Origin: Begonia masoniana
Taxonomy: Eukaryota > Streptophyta > Magnoliopsida > Cucurbitales > Begoniaceae
Assembly (NCBI GenBank): GCA_022432975.1
Contig: CM039509.1
Location: forward strand, 23,343,432 to 23,407,431
Reading direction: 5' to 3'
DNA: 64,000 bases
Position 1 is the first letter of the stretch. Each line of letters starts with the position of its first letter. Positions 20,731-30,929 of this stretch are shown in pieces. A program made the translations under genes and the position numbers. The notes beneath the pieces were generated by a model. That model was given only the letters and a program-made list of their open reading frames with translations, was not told where the DNA came from and did not search any database.

Positions 20731-21646
20731 GTAAGTTCATACGCGTAGGTTGGCCCTTAAGGCCCTACATCACGGAGATACTAGGTTAAAAATGTCGTCG
20801 AGTTATCGTTGGGTAGTTAGGTCGATAATTCGGCCATAAGTTTTGTCCCATGCTCAATGCATGTTTTAGATATCCTGTTATTCATGTGTGTTTTGAACTG
20901 TTTTCTAGTATGTTAAGTCTATGCACAATGAATGTTCATGCATACACGTTTTTCCCGAAAGTCATGCAAATGTTTTATACACACGATTTTAAGTTAAGAA
21001 AGATAAAACCTGTATTTCATGTGTGTTTTGAATGTTTTCTGTATGTAAGTCTATGCACAATGAATGTTCATGCATACACGTTTTTCCGAAGTCATGCAAA
21101 TGTTTTATACACACGATTTTAAGTTAAGAAAGATAAAACCTGTAATGTAATGTACGGTTAAGTGTGGGATGAGGACTGACATCTTGTTCTGTATTCCTGT
21201 AATGTATCCCTGTAATGTGCCTGAAAGTGCACCCCGTTGCTCCAGTTCCTCTATAACGTAATGTAATGAAATTTTATATCCCTGAAAGTGCACCTGTATA
21301 TGTTGAGTTTAAGCATCATATATGTTCATGCATCCACGTTTTCTGTAAAACCATGTAAATGTTTTCAGCACCAGATTTGAAGTAATGGAAGCTAAAATGT
21401 TAATGTAATGTATGGTTAAGTATGGACAAGGACTGACATCCTGTCATGTACTCCTGTTATGTCCTGTTTATTGCATGTACTCCTGTTGCACCAGCTCTTC
21501 CTCCCACTTATACCTCCCTGTCCAGTGAAACGTAATGTAATGTAATGTAATGTCCATGTATTTCAAAAGTTCATGCATAGCATATGCATCACTGCATTAT
21601 ATGTTCTTACTGAGCTTTAGGCTCATAGTTGAACTCCCTGATGTAG
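20731..21646 (+). other. Candidate leader intron 2 of LTR E
   Basis: Donor CAG|GTAAG at 20731; HP1 GTAGG-TT-GGCC-CTTAA-GGCC-CTAC at 20745-20768; HP2 TGAGC-TTTAG-GCTCA at 21611-21625; acceptor GATGTAG|GT ending 21646. CCTACATCACGGAG (20764-20777) can pair with CTCCCTGATGTAGG (21634-21647): nine pairs, a short mismatch, three pairs. The length of 916 nt is enlarged by an internal duplication. Confidence 0.6.
20881..21145. repeat. Two-copy tandem duplication (about 130-135 bp) in LTR E
   Basis: The segment beginning TTCATGTGTGTTTTGAA at 20881 is repeated from 21016 with a few small deletions. Both copies contain TTCATGCATACACGTTTTTC and AAGATAAAACCTGTA. It lies inside the candidate leader intron and lengthens it. 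Confidence 0.9.
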
Positions 21647-22269
21647 GTACAGACCCCGTGGATGAGGATTTTATGCCTCAGGCCGACGAATAGGTGGTTG
21701 GTGGTATGAGCTTTCGGGGGGTGGTTGCGGCAGCCAGACATATTTCTGACCCGAGGGTGAAGTTTTTAAAATGAATGTCATGTTTGTATAGTTTCTGTTG
21801 GGATTCTATTGGAATTCTGGATAATGTATAGGTATTGTGTTGAAGTTTTAAAAACCTCTGTTTTGACAGTTGTATGTATGTTTGAAATATTCTAGAACTA
21901 CTTGGAGTCTTTTCCTTTGTGTTGTTCATAGATTGTTTCAGATTTTAGAGCTGTAACGCCCCGAGTTTTCTAAACTCAATTTGTTACTCATAAACCAAAA
22001 TATAACTAGGAAATTTTGGTCCAAATTTAAAACTTCGCTCGAAAGTCAAATTTGAACGTTTGTTAAAAACACAAAAAAACTTGCAGCGGAAAATCTTTGA
22101 GCAAAGAAAAGTTAAGCAAAACTATAAAACAGTGTTCGAATAATCAGTTAAAATATTGAGAATTAATTCGGACAAAAGAGATGAAAGCTTAAGCGTAAAA
22201 TACTCAAAATTTGTAAAAAGTCAAACCCATCTACCGCTAAACAAGGTCAACGAAAAAGGGCAGAAATAA

Positions 22270-22740
22270 AACTGAAGGCTTCCACCGATGACGTCAGCCG
22301 GAGGAATCATTCTTCCAACTTCAGCCGATCGTAAAACGACAAGTTTTGCTACTCGCATCTACCGATGATGTCAGCCGGATGAATCAACCATCTAGCCTCT
22401 GCCGATCACAAAACGACAAATACACTACTCACATCTTCTGGTAGATAAAATACTCAACATCATCCGGTTACAAAACGACAAAAGACTTTTAGCTTCATCA
22501 TCCGATGGATAAATTACTCAACATCATCCGGTTACAAAACGACAAAAGACTTTTACCTTCATCATCCGATGGATAAAATACTCGACATCATCCGGTTACA
22601 AAACGAAAAATTTCCTACTTATATCTTCTGATGGCTTCCATTGAAGACATCATCCGATGACTTTATTGAAGACATCTTCCGATAGACAACAGAGCAACAG
22701 CTCTACATCTGCCAATAGACATCATCTACCGATAAATCAA
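22270..22740. repeat. CATCATCCGATGG minisatellite in element C 3' LTR
   Basis: Several 60-70 bp units alternate CATCATCCGATGGATAAA and CATCATCCGGTTACAAAACG, grading into diverged CCGAT-bearing units at both ends. The same array is at about 50380-50840 in the 5' LTR. Its CCGAT core is shared with the 59-bp array of K. Confidence 0.85.
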
Positions 22741-23123
22741 AAATACTCAACGAAAATAGCATAGCAACAATTTTGCTCTAACAAAGAAAACTTCGACTAC
22801 CAAAAGGACTTGAGCAATTTACTAAAATTCGTTCAAAACCACTTAAATTCGGACACTACTCCAACATTGGGTAAAAACCACTATTAACACCAACAGAGTA
22901 TAATTGTCTGGAAGAAAATCTCAAAATGAATTCAGAAACATTAAAACTACTACTGTCATAAAACTCAACAAATTTAAATTGATTCATTGTCCATTAAACC
23001 TTCACAACTACTGACAACAGTTAAGCCGCCTCATCAGAACACCATGTCGAGACTTGGGTGTGCTCCACCAACCTGTCTAAACCTCATTGTGCTCAAGAAA
23101 AATACCTTCAGAAGCTTCTTCAC

Positions 23124-23610
23124 CTACATCACAAAACTCATCTATTAGCCTAATGCTAAGTAAGCAAAGCGATAATGAAATGAAATGCTGAAGCAAAATT
23201 CCTAGATATGCAGTTTCTACTTTCACATCTCTGTTGCATATGTATTCATTCACTGATCTGATCCCTCAATTCCATTGGAAGTGGGATCAGCTCTCCCAAA
23301 GTTATAAATCCTCTTCATCAGTTAAGGGGCGGATTAGTTCCCTTAATAGCTGTAATGATCCTATATTCCACTTGAGAAGTGGATCAATCTTCCCAAAGTT
23401 ATAAATCCCTTCATAAGTTAAGGGGTGGATTAGTTCCCTTAATAGCTTGTCTGTTGCAATCATTACATTTCTTACCATGCCAATACATGAAAATTCATTT
23501 TTGTATTCTTTCAAAAACATGATGCATGACATACAGAAAATATTCAAGCACACACACACAACCTACTGTTTTGTGATGTAGACCCGAAGGCACATGCATA
23601 CTTTACTTAC
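23124..23610 (-). other. Candidate leader intron 2 of LTR C (3' LTR copy)
   Basis: Minus strand: donor CCAG|GTAAGT at 23610; HP1 GCC-TTCG-GGT, a UUCG-type tetraloop stem; HP2 TTAGC-ATTAG-GCTAA; acceptor GATGTAG|GT at 23124. TCTACATCACAAAAC pairs with GTTTTGTGATGTAGG over 15 positions, one a wobble; the plus-strand segments are about 23567-23581 and 23123-23137. The AAAAC/GTTTT part is unique to this family and still complementary. Confidence 0.65.
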
Positions 23611-24183
23611 CTGGTCTCCGGGAAATCGCTCGGCTGTAAGTTGCCTTAGAAGCTCACACACCTAGAGTCACAACAGAGCATCAATCAAACTCTCACTAAG
23701 CTCCACCAGAAATCAACCAGAAGTTTAAGGAAACTAGTTTGAAACCCTGCTACTCGTGCATTCCTATTTATCACCAATAACCCGAACTTACTCTCACTCG
23801 CAGCATCCTAGAAATCCTCACATTGCACTCCCTCGGTCATCTAACTGCCAAAACATAAGAAAATGAGGAAAACATACCTAGGTTGAAGGAAAATCGGGCG
23901 AAGGAATCGCCTAGAGGGTTCTGCTGCAGAGCTGAAGGCTGAAAGAGAAATGGTAAGCAGGATAGTGGCGGCTACAGTGCATTTAACCCAAACCTTTTTC
24001 CTTAAATACGTTATCCACTTTTGAAATTTTTAATTTTACTCTTATGCCCTTGCCTAGTCACTAAATAACCCTACTTTAATTATTGCAAAATAAAACATAT
24101 ACCATTAATAATAAAAGAAAAGCTGGTTCGATAGAACCGGGTGTTACAATCAACCCTCCTTAAACGAATTTTGTCCTCAAAAT

Positions 24184-25240
24184 TCAGTACCTGAATAATT
24201 CTGGATGTTGGTCCATCATGTCCTGCTGGCGTTCCCAAGTTGTTTCCTCTATATTCTGGTTGTGCCACAAGACTTTCACTAGAAGAACCTCTTTGTTGCG
24301 CAATACCTTAACTGCATAGTCTAAGATCTTTACTGGTTTCTCCTTATAGGCAAGAGTAGGATGAATTTCAATGTTCTGCTGTTCCACAACTTGAGATGGA
24401 TCCTTCATGCACTTCTTTAGCATAGAAACATGGAACACATCGTGTATCCCTTTCATAGAAGCTGGTAGTTGCAACTGATAAGCTGCTCTTCCAACCATCT
24501 TCATAATTGTGAACGGCCCAATATACCTGGGGTTCAACTTGCCTCTCTTTCCAAATCTTACAACCCCTTTGAATGGTGATACCTTAAGAAAAACTTCATC
24601 ACCTACTTCAAATTCTAATTCCCTGCACCTTCTATCGGCATAGCTTTTGTGTCGGCTTTGAGCTGTTAGAATTTTCTGTCGATAAGGGCAATCTTTTCCA
24701 CTGTTTGCTGCACAATATCAGGACCAATTAGTTGAGCTTCTCTAACTTCATCCCAATACAAGGGAGTCTACATTTTTGCCCATACAATGCCTCATAAGGT
24801 GCTATTCCTATTGTTGCCTGAAAACTGTTATTATAAGAAAACTCCACCAATGATAAGTACTTACTCCAAGAACCTTGAAATTCTAGCACACATGCACGGA
24901 GCATATCCTCTAATGTCTGAATAGTCCTTTCAGATTGTCCATCAGTTTGAGGGTGAAAAGCTGTGCTGAAATTGAGCTGTGTACCCATAGCCTTATGCAA
25001 ACTTTTCCAAAACTTATATGTGAATCTAGAATCTCGGTCTGATATTATGGTACCTGGAACTCCATGCAATGTCACAATCTCTTGCACATACAGCTCAGCA
25101 AGTTAATCCATCGAGTAAGTCATCTTTATTGGTAGAAAGTGGGCAGATTTGATTAGACGGTCAACTATCACCCAAATTGCATCATGTCTTTTAGTCGTTT
25201 TAGGCAATCCTACCACAGAGTCCATCGTTATTTGCTCTCA
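24184..25240 (-). pseudogene. Element C integrase core and chromodomain, broken
   Basis: Open stretches 24728-25087 and 24184-24537, plus shifted sequence between them, hold the DDE core ([46 protein letters not shown]) and the C-terminal tail ([49 protein letters not shown]). The segment near 25090-25235 should hold MDFVVGLP and is interrupted by a stop. Frameshifts near 24560-24730 remove the link between core and tail. Confidence 0.88.
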
Positions 25241-25948
25241 TTTCCATTCGGGAACTGGTAAAGGTTGTAACATTCCAGCAGATCTCTGATGCTCAGCTTT
25301 AACCTGTTGACAAACTAGGCACGATTCCACATATTCTGCCACACTCTTTTTCATACTTGGCCACCAATAATGTTGTCTAAGATCTTTGTACATCTTTGTA
25401 CTTCCACGGTGGACAGAAAATCTGGAAGAATGTGCTTCTGAAAGGATCTCGTCTCGAAGTTCTTTAATGGCAGGAACCAACCATCTATTTCTAAACTTAA
25501 GGATTCCTTCATTGGAATAGTTGAAATCCGCATTATCAGTAGATTTTATGCTTAATTTGTACTTGTTGCACTCATCATCATTTGTCTGAGCTTCTTTTAT
25601 CCTTTCTAGAATGGTAGGTCTTAAGGATATGGCAGAAAGCATGGCTGAAACACTGTGCACTGTTTCTAGATTTAATCTTCGGAATTCTGACTCTAAGGCT
25701 AGTGGCATGTTTAAAATCATTGCTGAGGCTGATGTTGTCACTCTACTCAACGCATCAGCCACTACATTTTCCTTGCCAGGGTGGTACTTGATCTCGAAAT
25801 CGTAATCTTTGACAAATTCCAACCATCGACGCTGCCTCATATTTAATTCTTTCTGTGTGAAGATATATTTCAGACTTTTATGGTTTGAGAATATTTCACA
25901 AGTTTGTCCGAACAAGTAATGCCTCCAAATCTTAAGTACAAAAACCAC
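25238..25948 (-). pseudogene. Element C RNase H end and integrase zinc finger
   Basis: This 236-codon stretch begins inside RNase H ([21 protein letters not shown] with Asn where relatives have Asp, VVADALSR) and continues through the spacer into the integrase HHCC finger ([16 protein letters not shown]...[13 protein letters not shown], all four ligands present). It ends at PVPEWK where the next codon is out of frame. The Asp-to-Asn change (FSDHKS to FSNHKS) hits a conserved acidic site. Confidence 0.88.
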
Positions 25949-26032
25949 TGCAGCTAGTTCTAAGTCGTGCGTAGGGTAATTCTTCTCAAGTGTTTTCAGC
26001 TATCTAGAGGCATAAGTTATTACTTTACCATC

Positions 26033-27328
26033 CTACATTAACACACAACCAAGACCAATTTTGGAAGCATCACAGTAAATGCTAAACTTACCATCTTCAA
26101 CTGGAAGGGTTAAAATTGGAGCATTGGTCAGTTTCTGTTTCAAGGTCTGAAAACTATGCTCATATTTGTCAGTCCATATATACTTCACATTTTTCCTTGT
26201 TAACTTAGTAAAGGGTGTAGCAATCTTCGAAAATCCTTCAATGAACTTTCTATAATATCCTGCTAGTCCAAGAAAACTCATGATATCTGTAGCATTCCTC
26301 GGTTGAGGCCATTCCTTAACTGCTTGAACCTTAGCTGGATCGACAGATATTCCATCCCCAGAGATAACATGTCCTAAAAAGTGAACTTGGTCCAACCAAA
26401 ACTTACACTTAGAAAACTTGGCATATAGTTGGTGCTGTTTTAATACTTCCAACACCAAGGTCAGGTGCCTAGCATGCTTATCCTTGGAACGGGAATAGAT
26501 TAAAATATCATCGATAAACACTATGACAAACTTATCCAAGTATTCATGAAACACCCTATTCATAAGATCCATAAAGGCTGCTGGTGCATTTGTAAATCCA
26601 AAGGACATAACCAAAAACTCATAATGCCCATAACTTGTACGAAAAGCTGTCTTAGGGATATCTTCAGTCTTGACTTTCAGTTGATAGTAACCAGACCTAA
26701 GGTCGATCTTAGAGAAAACTCGTGCACCCTTAAGCTGGTCGAACAAATCATCAATTCTTGGCAAGGGATACTTGTTCTTGATGGTTAACTTATTTAGTTC
26801 CCTATAATCAATGCACATACGCATTGATCCATCCTTCTTTTTGACAAAAAGAACAGGTGCACCCCACGGTGAAAAGCTAGGGCGTATGAACCCCTTATCC
26901 AATAATTCCTCCAACTGTTTCTTTAATTCTTTAAGATCCGTAGGTGCTAATCTATAGGGATTCTTAGACACTGGTTCAGCGCTTGGGTAATTATCCACAA
27001 CAAATTCAATTTTCCTATCTGGTGGCAAGCCAGGAAGGTCATCTAGGAATACTTCTGGGAAATCTTGGACAACTAAGACATTCTGAGGACTTGCTTTTCC
27101 TACAAGTTGTGTGTCTAAAACGCTAGCTAAGAAGCACAAGTACTCTCCATATGGGGAAGGTCTAGCATTAATAGAAGTCATCACGGACATTTCCTTACTC
27201 TTCCTTGAAGCTTGAAAGGTATGTCTCAAACGACCAGGGGGTTGGAAACTAACTATTCCTGTCCTACAATCAATTGTGGCGTGGTGCTTAAACAACCAGT
27301 CCATTCCTAGAATCACATCAAATCCCAT
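26033..27328 (-). pseudogene. Element C reverse transcriptase
   Basis: This 431-codon frame is the best preserved part of C. It starts in the protease tail ([17 protein letters not shown]) and contains the whole [70 protein letters not shown], the catalytic FIDDILIYS, and the connection region ([19 protein letters not shown]). It enters RNase H ([15 protein letters not shown]) and stops at about 26033, where relatives have Gln. RT copies the element RNA into DNA in cytoplasmic particles. Confidence 0.9.
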
Positions 27329-27824
27329 TAAATCCCATTATTTCCATAACAATGAGGTTAGTAGGTAGGTTCATATTTCCTACTAATACAGAACTATCAA
27401 GCATCACTCGATTAGAGTGCATGCGTTCACCAAAGGGTAATGCGACATTAAACACATACTCAGTAGGGGTAGACTTTACATCTAACTTATCAGCAAATGC
27501 AGATACTATGAACGAATGTGTTGCACCAAAGTCTATTAATGTAAAAGTAGGTGTAGAGTTAATCAATATGGTACCTGACACCACAGCAGGCTGGTCCTCG
27601 TCTCGCGACTCCAATATGGAGAATATCCTCGGTTTAAACTTGGCAGGACCATGCTTTATGGCCGGGCAGTCTCGGTTAATATGGTCGACCTTGCCGCAGT
27701 TGAAGCATCGGGTGACTCTAGGCTTCGGGCAGTCTCTGTACGTGTGTCCAATCTCCTCACAGTTGAAACATTTTTCCATCCAAAACCTACACTCACCCAG
27801 GTGGCTTTTGAACATATTGGGCAT
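27318..27824 (-). pseudogene. Element C zinc knuckles and protease
   Basis: Two CCHC knuckles in tandem are visible, CFNCEEIGHTYRDC and CFNCGKVDHINRDC; A, B and D have one standard knuckle. The protease active site reads LIDFGATHSF, with Phe replacing the Thr of DTG. Such a change should weaken or abolish proteolysis. The frame overlaps the RT stretch by a few bases in another register, indicating a frameshift near 27320. Confidence 0.88.
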
Positions 27825-27928
27825 TGGGGAAACATTCTGGTATCCTGCACTCTCTTCCCTGTTCCATGGTTACTTTGGCCTTCACTAGGCCTCTTCACCC
27901 CTCTCTGTTGTTGTGGCTGAACAAACTT

Positions 27929-28386
27929 TCATGGGGCTTCTTTTGGTTCAGCACACTTCCTTTCAGCTTTTTCCACTTCCAGGGTAGTGGACACAACTTC
28001 ACTGAATGTCAAGCCTTTAATACCACAAAATTTAACTCCTCGGTAAATTTTCGGCTTCAGTCCATGCACAAATTTGAACACTTTATCCTCGTCCTTGTGA
28101 GCAAAATTTCCCGCAAACCTGGACAGGGACTCAAATTGCCTACTGTACTCAGCCACAGACCCTGTCTGCCTCAAGTTCTAAAACTCCAACTTCTTTGCGG
28201 TTTGGACAGTGCTGTTAAAATAATTCTCATAGAAAATGTCTTTGAATTGTGACCAAGGCATCGCCAAAACATCAGTGGTAGTCTCTATTGTTTCCCACCA
28301 GAGTTGAGCTTCACCAGCAAAATGAAACGTGGCCAACGTGACCTTGTCTCCCTCTCAAAAGTTGGCACCTAAACATACTCTCGATC
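27929..28386 (-). pseudogene. Element C gag, C-terminal part up to the B insertion
   Basis: The 81-codon stretch 27929-28174 includes [21 protein letters not shown] and KVFKFVHGLKPKIYRGV, the conserved middle of plant Ty3 gag. From 28175 to 28386 the expected WWETIETT-like region is present but shifted. The gene is cut at 28386 by B; the N-terminal part is at 49607-49940. Confidence 0.87.
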
Positions 28387-29000
28387 TGTAGCACCCGACC
28401 TTTTTGTCTGTAATTATTTCCCGAATCACTTTGCAGGATTAATTTAATATTAATACAATATGTGTTTTGTTGGGAACCAAACAAGTGTGTAACTAAACAA
28501 AACACTAAGTTTGAATTGCATGGAAGGGCAAATTGGAGAGAAATTAAGGTTGGTGGGAGATAGCCAATGGATAGCTGACACTTGGCAGCTTGTTGAAGAA
28601 GCTAAGTCCTTCCTCCAATGTGAAATCTGCATTTCACTTCTCTGCTTCTTCCCTTCCCTCTTTGCTTTCTCTCTTCTAGGCGACTGAAACAAAGTACCAA
28701 ACCTTGTTTCTCCTGCATTCTTCTGTTTCCTTCAGCAAAAGGTAAGCATCTACTCATGCTAACAAGTTTAGACAAGTTTAATGTGGGTTTTAACCGAAGT
28801 GTAGGGTTATGGTATTTAGAGAAAAACTCACTGTCTTTCGATGAAAACACGTTGGTGTGTTTTCTAAAGATTTGAAACGTGTTGCTGCTGATTCTTCTAA
28901 CTTATTAGTTAGCATTTGCAGCATTGTTTATTTCTCTACGTGCTTGTTATGGATCTGTGCATTTCTGAGACTTTCCAGCCAACTGCATCGCGGATAACAG

Positions 29001-29533
29001 GTAAGTTCATAACCGTAGGTTGGCCCTTAAGGCCCTACATCACGGAGGTACTAGGTGTTTCATTTCTGTCGGGTTGTTTTGGGTAGAAATGTTATAGTTT
29101 ATGTTCTGAGTTGTCTGTGTTCTGTGTTCTGCTTCACAGTATGTTCTGTTATTTCTGTCGTCTGCTATTGTAAGTTCAGGCACTGAAAAGTTTCATGCAT
29201 ACACGTTTTCACCGAAAGTTCATGCAAAACTGATTTCTGTACACTGTTTGAAACTAAACAAGATAAAATCTGACTGAAATGTATCGGTTAAGTGTGAGAT
29301 GGGGACTAGCCCCTAGATCTGTTTTTGTACTATACCGTATAACTGTTGTGCCTGATAGTGCACCCACTGTCCGCCAGTTCCCTTATAAGCCCCACTTATA
29401 CCCCACTGCCACTGAAACGTAATGTACTGTAGTGTCACTGAATTTCTGAAAAATCGTATGCATAGCATATGCATCACTGCATTTTATATGTTCTTACTGA
29501 GCTTTAGGCTCATAGATGAACTCTCTGATGTAG
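29001..29533 (+). other. Candidate leader intron 2 of LTR B (5' LTR copy)
   Basis: Donor CAG|GTAAG at 29001; HP1 with GTAGG/CCTAC flanks at 29015-29038; HP2 TGAGC-TTTAG-GCTCA at 29498-29512; acceptor GATGTAG|GT ending 29533. CCTACATCACGGAG (29034-29047) can pair with CTCTCTGATGTAGG (29521-29534). Confidence 0.6.
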
Positions 29534-30224
29534 GTACTGAACCCGAAAATGAGGACTTTGTGCCTCAGTCTGATGACAAGGTGGCTGGTGGCTCGAGCTC
29601 TCGAGGGTGGCTGCTGCAGTCAGACATATTTCTGTCCCGAGGTTTAAGTTTTTAAAGTGATGTACAAGTCTGTGAAACTTTACTGAGATTCTGCTGTTTT
29701 GTTTTTAAACTTCAGCTGTCGTTCTGTGTTTGTTTTAAAAACTTCTGTTTTGGGAAATTCTGTAATTATAAGTTAAGTTCTGTACTGTCTCTGAGAATTT
29801 GAAACAATGTATAGATTCTGTGTCAATGTTTAAAACCGCTGTATTTGACAGTTAAGTTTATATTCGGGATATTTTCTGTTAATCTTTGCATGGATGATTT
29901 CTGGTTTTGGAAGTATCCATGTAATTTGTTCCTTTAAATCTGTCAATTGTAAAGTATGTTTTACAATCTTGTTTAGAATCGGGTATTGAAAGTCTACAAT
30001 TTTCATGCCTTCTGTTGTGCTGTATTTGACAGTTGGATTATGTTTTAAAGTATTCTGAAATAGTTTGGAATATTTCCTGTTAGCCTATGCATGGATGGCT
30101 TCTGGTTTTAGAGTTGTCCATGCAGCTGGATTTTCTTAAGTTACTGTCGTGTTTTCAGACATGTTCAAAATCATGTATTTTTAATCGGTTTTGAGGTTTA
30201 AAACTGTCTTCCGATTGCACTGTT

Positions 30225-30510
30225 CACATCCACCGATTTCTTTGTTCACCTTGTTGTAATTTACATCCACCGATCACTGTTCACTAGTCTTATTATATCC
30301 ACCGATTGCACTGTTCACATCCACCGATTTCTTTGTTCACGTTGTTGTAGTTTACATCCACCGATCACTGTTCATTTTTGTCTTACTATATCCACCGATT
30401 GCATTGTTCACATCCACCGATTGCTTGTTCACCTTGTTGTAGTTTACATCCACCGATCACTGTTCACTTTTGTCTTATTATATCCACTGATTTCACTGTT
30501 AACGTCCACC
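30225..30510 (+). repeat. CATCCACCGATT minisatellite in element B 5' LTR
   Basis: Three to four higher-order units of about 85-90 bp each contain three CCACCGAT cores spaced by TGCACTGTTCA, CTTGTTGTAGTTTA and CTGTTCACTTTTGTC segments. The 3' LTR has the same array at about 48950-49350 with an additional unit. Confidence 0.85.
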
Positions 30511-30773
30511 GATTGCACTGTTTCATTTCTCCTTGCTTCCAGTCTTCCTGCTCTCCTTCTGCCATTCATTCTGTAGTCTACTTTTTAACTGTTTCTTTTT
30601 CTCTGTTTTGATTCCAAATCCCGAAAATATTTTCCTTCTCTGTTAAGCTTTAAGGTTTTACTCTTAAAAGTTCAGTCTGTTTTCTGTCTGCTTATAAAAA
30701 AAATAGTCTCCGTTTTGAAATGTTCCGGAGTGATGGCTCCTCGTCCCCGACCGGGTCGGGGGTCGTCACAGTT

Positions 30774-30788
30774 ATGGTATTAGAGAGA
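30774..30788 (+). other. Element B primer-binding site
   Basis: TGGTATTAGAGAGAC follows the LTR end by 3 nt. It is the initiator-Met tRNA complement TGGTATCAGAGCC with changes, probably later mutations. Confidence 0.75.
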
Positions 30789-30929
30789 CAAGGTTTTAAA
30801 AACGATTCTGTAAAATGTATGACTGCGCAACCCGCCACGTGAGATCGCTCCACCAACTGTAAGTGTTTATATTCCTGTGAAAGTCCTGTTTATTAAATTA
30901 GGTTATTTTGTTTATAGGGTTTCTTAGAA

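Larger units (their letters stand above)
21952..24148 (-). repeat. Element C 3' LTR
   Basis: The LTR is 2197 bp, with plus-strand ends TGTAACGCCCCGAG and ACCGGGTGTTACA. It matches the 5' LTR at 50054-54992 apart from scattered substitutions and the G insertion. A CATCATCCGATGG/CATCATCCGGTTACAAAACGAC minisatellite lies at about 22270-22740, and the leader intron at 23124-23610. The purine tract (complement of CAACCCTCCTTAAACG) adjoins at 24150-24165. Confidence 0.93.
28387..30770 (+). repeat. Element B 5' LTR
   Basis: The LTR is 2384 bp from TGTAGCACC to GGTCGTCACA. Donor 1 is at 28742. At the expected first acceptor it reads GTTATGG where the 3' LTR copy has GTTACAG (ending 47702), so this copy has lost an acceptor AG. 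Two GCATGGAT-type hairpins are near 29887-29930 and 30086-30125. A CATCCACCGATTGCACTGTT minisatellite fills about 30225-30510. The 3' end has the stem CCCCGA/TCGGGG (30745-30761). Confidence 0.93.

Noticed and set aside
27352..27888. Plus-strand 178-codon open frame
   Set aside because: It is antisense to the zinc knuckle and protease region of element C, which has clear motifs on the minus strand.
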